From Bacillota bacterium (GTDB lineage Bacteria; Bacillota; Clostridia; Tissierellales; Peptoniphilaceae): a stretch of 30,704 nt of DNA. How positions within the stretch are numbered: position 1 is the stretch's first letter; each line of letters begins with the position of its first letter. The notes under the pieces are model-generated. The model was not told the origin of the DNA. It saw nothing but the letters and a program-made list of their open reading frames with translations, and did no database searches. A program made the translations under genes and the position numbers. Positions 16,185 through 22,734 of this stretch are shown in pieces. Location: NCBI GenBank assembly GCA_023394045.1, contig JAEXBN010000046.1:1-30704 (forward strand), written 5' to 3'.

Positions 16185-16270
16185 TTGCCTTTAGGATCTA
16201 AATCTAGTGGGCGGGGATGGAAGGCAACCTATAAATAGCCTTTTCTATTCCATCATCGTCCACTTTTTTT
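16185..16270 (+). ncRNA. Structured RNA or elaborate terminator with possible pseudoknot
   Basis: A long hairpin (GTGGGCGGGGATGGAA, 16207-16222, with TTCCATCATCGTCCAC, 16248-16263; 15 of 16 positions pair, counting G-U) runs into TTTTTTT. Upstream lies a small hairpin TTTAG-GAT-CTAAA (16190-16202). TTGCC (16185-16189) is exactly complementary to GGCAA (16223-16227) in the apical loop of the big hairpin, which would make a pseudoknot. A perfect -10 (TATAAT, 16173-16178) sits where transcription would start at the first of these bases, but no -35 is visible. It could be a small RNA of about 85 nt or the 3' end of the ispE message. I recognise no known RNA family. Confidence 0.45.
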
Positions 16271-16281
16271 CAAAATTCGTC

Positions 16282-16310
16282 TTGAAGATCATAGATTGGT
16301 TCGCTATAAT
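16282..16310 (+). promoter_or_regulatory. Promoter of the SH3b/VanY-like gene
   Basis: TTGAAG (16282-16287), a 17-bp spacer, then a perfect TATAAT (16305-16310), 69 bp before the ATG. It begins immediately after the U-run of the preceding hairpin, so the gene is transcribed independently of ispE. Confidence 0.75.
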
Positions 16311-16378
16311 AACAGATATATAAAGGATGTTCGACAAAATAGCGTTTTCCCAGCTTGAGGGAATGATCGAGGAAATAG

Positions 16379-17413
16379 ATGAAACACGATCTTAAGATTG
16401 AGCGCCATTATCGTGAGCGGATGGAGAAAAGGTCAATTCGACAGAAGCGACGCCATCGCAGGCGCGTATTGATCGGGTTAGCAGCAAGCGTTGCACTGTT
16501 GCTTTCCGGACGCCTGCTCATTGGTAAATTGATGACCAGCTCCAGCGCGAGGATCACAACAGAGACCTCTCCCGGCGTTGAAGTCGTACAGGCGTCGGAA
16601 GCCTCGACGGCATCCAGCGAGGAAATCTCGGTGGAATACCGGACGAAGACCGATATGGAAGCCCGGAATGATGCGCCCCGAACCGAAAAACAGCAGCATG
16701 ACGGCTACACCAATCAGCTGGATACTTTTTTGATGGTGAATCATGATACCGTGCTCTATGCGCGAGAATCGACAAAGTCGAGCGAAGTCGCGCCGTTGGA
16801 AGCCGGAACTTACGTGGAAACGTATGGGACAGCAAACGAGTGGACGCGGGTGATGAGCAAGGGCCGCACAGGATATGTGCGCAACCGCGACCTTGATGTG
16901 GTCTCTGATCCGAGCTGGTTTAAGACGGTGGACGGACAGGTGATCGTCAACGCAAAGTTTGGGTTGCCAGATACGTATGAAACGGTGTTTCATGCGGATG
17001 CGGAAGCCGGTCTCAAAGTAATGCGGGAAGCTATGGAGCGCGACGGGCTCAGCGTGGAAGTCGCGACAACCTATCGCTCCGCGCAGGACGAAAAGAAGGA
17101 ATTGATTTTGCGCGGTAATCCGGCACATGCGCCTGAACCGGGGCATGCCGTATTTCAGACGGGATATGGGGTGCAGTTCTATGCGCCGAACACCGATCCG
17201 CGCATCGACAATGATTTTGAAAAAACGCCGCAATTTGCTTGGCTGAAGGAACACGCGCCGGAGTATGGATTCATTCTCCGCTATCCCGAAGGAAGCGAAT
17301 CGATTACTGGCTACCGTGCGGATCCTACCATCTTTACGTATGTCGGTGTCGAAGACGCCTCAATTATCAGCAGCGAAGGATTGACGATGGAAGTCTTTTA
17401 CGGCGTGAATTAA
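16379..17413 (+). CDS. Membrane-anchored SH3b protein with degenerate VanY-type carboxypeptidase domain
   Basis: A 344-residue protein: very basic N-terminus (about 1-29), one membrane anchor (about 30-50), a Ser/Thr/Glu-rich spacer (52-115), a bacterial SH3 domain (about 117-174), then a VanY/peptidase M15-like domain (about 180-325). The fold signatures are clear (TTYRSAQDE, PGHAVFQTGYG, WLKEHAPEYGFILRYPEG, ITGY, YVG), but the catalytic residues are not. SEHxTG has F259 for the zinc His, Q266 replaces the zinc Asp, and the E-P-W-H motif reads D315-P-T-I318, losing the catalytic Glu and last zinc His. It is probably a non-enzymatic cell-wall-binding or regulatory protein facing outside. Own promoter; GAGG 6 nt before the start. 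Confidence 0.85.
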   Translation: MKHDLKIERHYRERMEKRSIRQKRRHRRRVLIGLAASVALLLSGRLLIGKLMTSSSARITTETSPGVEVVQASEASTASSEEISVEYRTKTDMEARNDAPRTEKQQHDGYTNQLDTFLMVNHDTVLYARESTKSSEVAPLEAGTYVETYGTANEWTRVMSKGRTGYVRNRDLDVVSDPSWFKTVDGQVIVNAKFGLPDTYETVFHADAEAGLKVMREAMERDGLSVEVATTYRSAQDEKKELILRGNPAHAPEPGHAVFQTGYGVQFYAPNTDPRIDNDFEKTPQFAWLKEHAPEYGFILRYPEGSESITGYRADPTIFTYVGVEDASIISSEGLTMEVFYGVN

Positions 17414-17418
17414 ACGAC

Positions 17419-17453
17419 AAGGCCTGCGGCAATCTCCGCAGACCTTTCTTTAT
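17419..17453 (+). terminator. Terminator between the VanY-like gene and galE
   Basis: AAGGCCTGCGG pairs with CCGCAGACCTT (one C-A mismatch, 6-base loop), followed by TCTTTATTT. It is 5 nt after the stop codon and only about 20 nt before the galE ATG. Confidence 0.75.
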
Positions 17454-17473
17454 TTACTCAAAGGGAGGGGAAA

Positions 17474-18481
17474 ATGAACGTACTATTAACTGGCGGGCTG
17501 GGATATATCGGTTCGCATACGGCGGTGGAGCTGCTCAACCGCGGGCACGAGGTTGTCATCATCGACAATTTGTATAATGCGCGTGCGGATGTGAAAGACC
17601 GGATCGAATCCTTGACCGGAAAACAAGTGGCTTTTTATCAGAATGATTGCCAGGATGCGGAGGCGCTGGAACGCATTTTTACCGAGCAGACGATTGACTG
17701 CGTGATTCATTTTGCCGGCTATAAAGCGGTGGGAGAATCGGTGCGGATGCCGATCGCCTACTATACGAACAATTTGGATAGCACATTGCGCTTGTTGGAT
17801 GCGATGCAAAAGCACGGGGTTCACACGCTGGTGTTCAGCTCATCGGCAACCGTCTATGCGCAGGAAAACAAAAGTCCATTTCGGGAGGGGATGTCGCTGG
17901 GAGCGACCAGCCCTTATGGATGGGCCAAGGTGATGTGCGAGCAGTTTATGCGTGACGTCGCGACGATGGATCCGGAGTTCTGCGGCATCTCTTTGCGCTA
18001 TTTTAATCCGATTGGCGCCCATGCTTCGGGACTTCTCGGAGAGCGCCCTGTTGGCGTTCCGAACAACTTGATGCCTTATATTTGTCAGGTCGCTGATGGA
18101 ACGCGCGAGAAGCTGCACGTTTTTGGGGATGATTATGATACCGTGGACGGAACCGGGGTGCGCGATTACATTCATGTTGTCGATCTTGCTCTGGGGCATG
18201 TCGCGGCGATTGAACGTCTGATGGGACAGGGCGGAATGCATGAAATCAATCTGGGAACGGGAAAGGGAACCAGCGTTCTTCAGCTGGTGCACGCTTTTGA
18301 AAAAGCCAACCATCTGACCATTCCCTATGTGATTGAGGGACGGCGCCCCGGCGACGTGGCGACAATCTATGCGAACGCGGAGAAGGCGAAACGCGTTTTG
18401 GGTTGGGAAGCCACTCATTCTCTTGAGGACGCGTGCGCCTCTTCCTGGGTCTTCCAGCAGAACGTGGCGCAAGGAAAATAA
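17474..18481 (+). CDS. galE: UDP-glucose 4-epimerase
   Basis: Interconverts UDP-glucose and UDP-galactose (possibly the N-acetyl forms) for sugar catabolism and surface polysaccharide. The 335-residue extended SDR protein has the NAD-binding GGLGYIG (residues 7-13), the catalytic Ser/Thr region FSSSATVY (S124) and Y148-x3-K152 (YGWAK), plus the GalE-specific RYFNPIGAH and RPGDVA segments. A strong AGGGAGGGG precedes the start. It follows the VanY-like gene across a terminator with no evident promoter of its own, and ends at a terminator shared with convergent murJ. No other Leloir genes are present. Confidence 0.95.
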   Translation: MNVLLTGGLGYIGSHTAVELLNRGHEVVIIDNLYNARADVKDRIESLTGKQVAFYQNDCQDAEALERIFTEQTIDCVIHFAGYKAVGESVRMPIAYYTNNLDSTLRLLDAMQKHGVHTLVFSSSATVYAQENKSPFREGMSLGATSPYGWAKVMCEQFMRDVATMDPEFCGISLRYFNPIGAHASGLLGERPVGVPNNLMPYICQVADGTREKLHVFGDDYDTVDGTGVRDYIHVVDLALGHVAAIERLMGQGGMHEINLGTGKGTSVLQLVHAFEKANHLTIPYVIEGRRPGDVATIYANAEKAKRVLGWEATHSLEDACASSWVFQQNVAQGK

Positions 18482-18500
18482 AAACACAGATGGGAAAAGC

Positions 18501-18530
18501 AAAGCGAGGCTGAAGTTCAGCCTCGCTTTT
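18501..18530. terminator. Shared bidirectional terminator of galE and murJ
   Basis: AAAGCGAGGCTG (18501-18512) pairs with CAGCCTCGCTTT (18518-18529) with loop AAGTT and a T-run after it for galE. On the minus strand the last codons of murJ (Lys-Arg-Gly-stop) are built into one arm, and GCTTTTCC follows on the other side. Confidence 0.88.
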
Positions 18531-20040
18531 TCATTTTGTGATAAGCCTGATTCACCAGACGGCGGACTTCAGGAATCTGCGCAAATAAGATCATCGCGCC
18601 GTATAAAAGAAGGGCGACAATGACGGCGAGAAGGAAGCCGAGTCTTGGCTCCGCTGGGGTAAAACGGGAAAAAACCGCATACGATCCGGCGCCCATCAGG
18701 GCACTGATTCCGCTGATCTTCCATGTGGATCGGAGGAAAGAGGAGGTGTGAAGCGGCCCGATTTTTTTACGCAACGCGATGCCCATGAGGATGGCGCCGA
18801 TGGTATTTCCGATCATGGTGGAAGCGGCCAATCCATTGAGACCAAAGAAGGCGGAAAGAACGAAGTTGAGCGTGACATCGACGGCGACCTGAATGGTGGA
18901 AAGAATGAGCGGCGTTTTGGTATCGTTGAGCGAATAGAAGACGCGAAGAAAGATTTGCGAGAACATCAGGCCGATCAGACCGGGCGTGTACCAAAAGAGC
19001 GCCCCGGCGGTCATCATCGTCGAGCGGGCATCAAATGCGCCACGCTCATAAAAGAGCTGAACCAGCGGCTTGGCATAAAGCATCATGCCGACAACGGCGG
19101 GAATAATGAGCAGCAGACCACCGGTCAGAGATTCGTTCATCGTGCGTTTGAGCGGGCGAAGATCTTTTTTCTGAGCCAGACGGGAAAGCGCCGGATAAGC
19201 CGCCGTCACAATGGAGACGATGACGATCCCTTGCACCATCATGAACAGAATGTTTGCGTAATCCAGAGCGGATGCGCCGCCGTCAGGAACGAGAGAGGTG
19301 GCGATCGTTTTATCGACGATGATGGAAAGGTCGTTGACCAGAATGGAAAACATGGCGGGAACGGCGATTTCCAAGGATGACAAGATATGCGGATCCGCGG
19401 GCTTGAGAATGAGCTGGTGATGATAGCCGGCGTGGCGCAGCGCGCGCGGAAAGAAGATATATTGGACTCCGACGGCGATGATGCTTCCAAAGGCCAGAAT
19501 CAGCATGTTTCCGGTTTTCATGGTGATGAATGCGAAAATCAGCATGGCGATGTTGTTGATAATTCCGGTCGTTGCTGGGGTCACAAAATTGTTGTGTATG
19601 TTCAAATAGCTGATCATGCTGCCGTTCATGGCGGAAAAGTAAATGCCAAAGATGGCGATGCGGGAGAATAGGACGGCATCTTCGAATTTTTGTCCGGTGA
19701 ATCCGGAGGCGACTAGGCGCACGATTTGCGGCATGAAGAGGAGACAGAAGCCAATGATGATGGTGGCGATCAGAACGAACGTGTTGGTTAGATTGGCAGT
19801 GAATCGATCCGCCGCGTTGCGCCCATCTTTTTTGAGCACGTTGTTATACATCGGGATAAACGTGGACTGAATCGACATGAACAGAAAGCTAAAAGACATG
19901 GCCATAATGCTTTGCGAGATGACGTAGATGTCTTTGATCGCCTGTGTGCCGAAGAATGTTCCGAATAAGACTTCCCGTAATAGTCCGGTAAATTTAGACA
20001 CGATGGTGATGACCATCAATGTAAATGTGACAGAACCCAT
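18517..20040 (-). CDS. murJ: Lipid II flippase MurJ (MviN family)
   Basis: Flips lipid-linked peptidoglycan precursor across the cytoplasmic membrane. The 507-residue protein has about 14 hydrophobic segments and MurJ-type signatures: SKFTGLLREVLFGTFFG near residue 15-31, FIPMYN near residue 62-67, and PLVQLFYERGAFDARST in the second half. Its length is usual for the family. AAAGGAG lies 6 nt before the ATG. It is transcribed against galE and divergently from ribU. With the VanY-like protein and galE it makes a small cell-envelope neighbourhood. Confidence 0.93.
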   Translation of the reverse strand: MGSVTFTLMVITIVSKFTGLLREVLFGTFFGTQAIKDIYVISQSIMAMSFSFLFMSIQSTFIPMYNNVLKKDGRNAADRFTANLTNTFVLIATIIIGFCLLFMPQIVRLVASGFTGQKFEDAVLFSRIAIFGIYFSAMNGSMISYLNIHNNFVTPATTGIINNIAMLIFAFITMKTGNMLILAFGSIIAVGVQYIFFPRALRHAGYHHQLILKPADPHILSSLEIAVPAMFSILVNDLSIIVDKTIATSLVPDGGASALDYANILFMMVQGIVIVSIVTAAYPALSRLAQKKDLRPLKRTMNESLTGGLLLIIPAVVGMMLYAKPLVQLFYERGAFDARSTMMTAGALFWYTPGLIGLMFSQIFLRVFYSLNDTKTPLILSTIQVAVDVTLNFVLSAFFGLNGLAASTMIGNTIGAILMGIALRKKIGPLHTSSFLRSTWKISGISALMGAGSYAVFSRFTPAEPRLGFLLAVIVALLLYGAMILFAQIPEVRRLVNQAYHKMKKRG

Positions 20041-20262
20041 AGAATCTCCTTTACTTGTTTCGGTTCAGTCTACCATGAAGAACTCTGATCGAGGTAAAAA
20101 AGTGCAGGAAAGTCGGAATAAAAAAATCAGAATTCCTAGCGCTCGAATGAGATTTGCGTTACAATAGGTCAGAACGTTGTTAAAGCGTTGACGGACGAGT
20201 CGATTTTATCCTGGGACACAGAAACATCTTACATAGTCCCTTATAAATAGAAAGGAATAAAA
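20041..20262. promoter_or_regulatory. Divergent intergenic region between murJ and ribU
   Basis: This 222-bp gap must hold both promoters. For ribU the best -10 is TACAAT (20160-20165), with no convincing -35. A short hairpin, GGGAC ... GTCCC with an 18-base loop, lies about 35 bp before ribU. I do not see the conserved blocks of an FMN riboswitch, which often precedes ribU in Gram-positive bacteria. No confident murJ promoter was found. Confidence 0.4.
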
Positions 20263-20922
20263 ATGGACTCAAATTATGGCTTTAATACCACAGCGGTGCG
20301 TGATACGCGTACCATCGTTCGTCAACTGCAAGACGCGGCGCGCATTCGCAATGTTGTAAAAATTGCGGTGCTCGGAGCACTTGGATTTGTTTTAATGGAA
20401 ATGCTCCAGATTCCGATTGCATTGGCCCCTGCATTTATGAAAATTGATTTTGGCGATGTTCCGGCGTTGATCGGCGGTTTTGCGATGGGACCGGTCGCCG
20501 GCGTACTCATTGAGCTGGTGAAGAACATTCTAAAATTATTTACGTCAGAGACCGTAGGAATCGGCGAATTGTCCAACTTTATCGTTGGCACGACCTTTGT
20601 GGTCACGGCAGCAATTATCTATAAAAGAAGTCATACAAAAAAAGGCGCCATCATCGCGCTGGTTGCGGGTTCGCTGGCGATGAGCTGTGTGGCGGTGCTC
20701 TCAAACACCTTCTTCATTTTCCCCGCGTATGCGGCAGCGGTTCAGCTGGATTTGGATGTTTTGTCAACACAGATTGGCGCAGCCAATGGGTTGGTGAAGA
20801 ATTACGCAACGCTGATGCTCTTTTCGGTCTTCCCGTTTAATTTGATCAAGACGGCATTGGCGAGTCTGGTGACGTTTGCGATCTATAAGCGGATTTCGCC
20901 CATCTTGAAGAATTGGAATTAA
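20263..20922 (+). CDS. ribU: Riboflavin ECF transporter S component RibU
   Basis: Substrate-binding membrane subunit of an energy-coupling-factor transporter, expected to bind riboflavin and work with a shared EcfA/A'/T module encoded elsewhere. The 219 residues contain about six hydrophobic segments and the RibU signature stretch in the first third (KIDFGDVPALIGGFAMGP, then LIELVKNI and GELSNFIVG). A longer-than-usual polar N-terminus (about 30 residues) precedes the first helix. AAAGGA lies 6 nt before the ATG. Monocistronic: a terminator-like hairpin follows 107 nt downstream. Confidence 0.9.
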   Translation: MDSNYGFNTTAVRDTRTIVRQLQDAARIRNVVKIAVLGALGFVLMEMLQIPIALAPAFMKIDFGDVPALIGGFAMGPVAGVLIELVKNILKLFTSETVGIGELSNFIVGTTFVVTAAIIYKRSHTKKGAIIALVAGSLAMSCVAVLSNTFFIFPAYAAAVQLDLDVLSTQIGAANGLVKNYATLMLFSVFPFNLIKTALASLVTFAIYKRISPILKNWN

Positions 20923-21008
20923 ATGGGTTCGCTTTTGGACAGATGATGGATGCCGAGGCGCAGAGGATCGCTTCCTGTTCAGGGGTCGTCGGCAGAAGAA
21001 AACTTGAC

Positions 21009-21014
21009 TATAAT
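21009..21014 (+). promoter_or_regulatory. Probable -10 element upstream of tsaE
   Basis: A consensus TATAAT lies 87 bp after ribU and 15 bp before the hairpin at 21030. No good -35 is visible at the right distance. If active, transcription would start near 21021, right at the foot of the hairpin. Confidence 0.45.
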
Positions 21015-21029
21015 AGAAGAGAACAGAAC

Positions 21030-21061
21030 AAGAGGGTGACCCTACGGGGCGCCTTCTTTTT
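21030..21061 (+). terminator. Terminator/attenuator between ribU and the tsaE operon
   Basis: AAGAGGGTGACCC (21030-21042) pairs with GGGGCGCCTTCTT (21046-21058), 12 of 13 positions counting G-U, with a 3-base loop and a T-run. It sits 40 nt before the tsaE ATG and downstream of the only candidate promoter, so it could attenuate the long tsaE-to-yfcE operon as well as end ribU. Confidence 0.7.
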
Positions 21062-21100
21062 ATGGCATGAAGTGATGGCATGAAGAAAGCGAAGGTCAGC

Positions 21101-21514
21101 ATGCGAATCGAATCCAAAGAAGCGATGCGTTTGTGGGCGCAATCTTTTGCGGAGAGTCTGAGACCAGGGGATGTGGTGTCCCTAGAGGGCGATCTCGGTG
21201 TGGGAAAAACGCAGGTGGTGCAATGGATTGCGGCTTGGTTTGGCGTGCAAGAGCCGGTGACCTCACCGACGTTTGCGCTGATGAATCACTATCAGGTTCC
21301 AGGGATGGAATTATACCATTTGGATCTTTATCGTTTGGAAACCGAAGAAGAGATTGAAGCGCTGAATTTTGAAGACGCGTTTTATCCGGAGACCGCCATC
21401 ACTTTTGTGGAATGGGCGGAGAAGGCGGCATCGTATCTTCCCCCACATCTCTTACATGTCCAGATTCGTTCCCTGGGAGGCGAACAAAGAGAGGTGAAAC
21501 TATGGCGCGACTGA
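21101..21514 (+). CDS. tsaE: tRNA t6A37 biosynthesis ATPase TsaE
   Basis: ATPase of the TsaBDE complex that makes N6-threonylcarbamoyladenosine at position 37 of ANN-decoding tRNAs. The 137 residues carry Walker A GDLGVGKT (about residues 30-37), the switch-like TSPTF motif, the HLDLYRL segment and FVEWAEK near the end, all standard. Start 21101 is preferred to the in-frame ATG at 21080: GAAGG lies 5 nt upstream and the resulting N-terminus matches family length. The stop overlaps the next gene's start by 13 nt in a different frame. First gene of an eight-gene run. Confidence 0.93.
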   Translation: MRIESKEAMRLWAQSFAESLRPGDVVSLEGDLGVGKTQVVQWIAAWFGVQEPVTSPTFALMNHYQVPGMELYHLDLYRLETEEEIEALNFEDAFYPETAITFVEWAEKAASYLPPHLLHVQIRSLGGEQREVKLWRD

Positions 21515-22734
21515 TGGTTGCGGATACGTCGACACGAGCGACGGGAGTGGCTCTATGCACCTGGGAGAAGACGAACCGGGAGCCGACGCTTCAGATCGAG
21601 GCGCATCAAGTGGTGGATCAGGAACGGATGCGCGCCGAAGCGCTGATTGATGTGCTGGATGTGCTTTATCAAGAGGCAGAGTGTGATCCGGGGACGGAGG
21701 ATGCTTATGCGGTGGCCGTCGGACCGGGATCGTTCACCGGGCTTCGGATTGGCGTGACGATGCTGAAGACCATGGCACAGTTCACGCACCGTCCGATCAT
21801 TGGAATTTCGACGCTGCAGGCGCTGGCTGAAGCCGGCATGGCACAGCGGGAAGCGGATTACTATCTTCCGGTGATTGATGCGCGGGGAAACCGCATCTAT
21901 GCGGCGCTCTTTCAAAACGGATCGCCGGGAGAGTGCCAAATGATTCTCCCGGAGGATCTCTATCTGGAGGAGGATTTCATCGCCCGCTTGCAAGCCGTGC
22001 TCGCCTCAGCGCCAGGCGCCATTTTCTGGTGCGGGGAAGGTCTGGATCGTCATCCTGTGCTCCGGGATCGCTTTGCAGCCGAAACGGCAGGGGTATTAGA
22101 AGGAGAAGAGGCACAGTCGCCCATTGGTGCGATCTGTCGGCTGGCGGTTCGGCGTTTGGCGCGCGGGGAGAGCGATGATGCGCTTCATTTGGCGCCGCAT
22201 TATCTCCGCCGCTCTCAGGCGGAGATGGATCGCAAAGCGGCGCGGGAGCGCCGGCGGATGCCAGAGGGAAACATCAGACCATTGAAAGAAGATGACCTCG
22301 ACGCGCTGGTGGCGTTGGAACAGGAATCTTTTCGCAAGCCGTGGACACGGGAACAATTGAGAACCGAGATGGAGCAGCCCTTCACCTTTGCTTTTGGGAG
22401 GGAAGAAGGCGGACGCTTGACCGGCTATTATTTTTTATCTGCGGCGGCGGATGAGGCGAGCTTGAACCGGATTGCGGTTTTTTCTGAAGGACGGGTTGCC
22501 GGGCGAGGAACGGAATTATTGCATCACGCGATGGAAACGGCAAAATCGGTGTCGGCATCCGAGATGTTTTTGGAAGTCAGCGCACGAAATTTTCCAGCAC
22601 AGTCCCTCTATCGCGCATCGGGCTTTGTGGTGACCGGGCGCCGAACCAACTATTATCCGGAAGAAATGGCCGATGGTCTCATCATGAAGCGCGTTTTGAA
22701 TGTGTCGGAAGCGGAAGGAGGGGGAACATGCTGA
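21502..22734 (+). CDS. Fused TsaB - RimI (t6A factor plus protein N-terminal acetyltransferase)
   Basis: A 410-residue two-domain protein. Residues 1-240 are TsaB, the non-catalytic ASKHA-fold partner that holds TsaD, with the typical GPGSFTGLRIGV (74-85) and the closing PHYLRRSQAE. A charged linker (about 241-256) leads to a GNAT domain at about 257-400 with RimI features (ADEASLNRIAV, RVAGRG for acetyl-CoA, LEVSARNFPAQSLYRASGF, RRTNYY), expected to acetylate ribosomal protein S18 or other N-termini. Start 21502 is fixed by the MARLMVADTS N-terminus and GAGAGG upstream; the longer open frame runs back inside tsaE. It overlaps tsaD by 7 nt. TsaB-RimI fusions are known in other bacteria. Confidence 0.93.
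   Translation: MARLMVADTSTRATGVALCTWEKTNREPTLQIEAHQVVDQERMRAEALIDVLDVLYQEAECDPGTEDAYAVAVGPGSFTGLRIGVTMLKTMAQFTHRPIIGISTLQALAEAGMAQREADYYLPVIDARGNRIYAALFQNGSPGECQMILPEDLYLEEDFIARLQAVLASAPGAIFWCGEGLDRHPVLRDRFAAETAGVLEGEEAQSPIGAICRLAVRRLARGESDDALHLAPHYLRRSQAEMDRKAARERRRMPEGNIRPLKEDDLDALVALEQESFRKPWTREQLRTEMEQPFTFAFGREEGGRLTGYYFLSAAADEASLNRIAVFSEGRVAGRGTELLHHAMETAKSVSASEMFLEVSARNFPAQSLYRASGFVVTGRRTNYYPEEMADGLIMKRVLNVSEAEGGGTC

Noticed and set aside
15100..16185. Long open frame (about 361 codons) on the minus strand opposite ispE
   Set aside because: No recognisable motif, antisense-type composition, and it spans the veg terminator; ispE on the plus strand is unambiguous.
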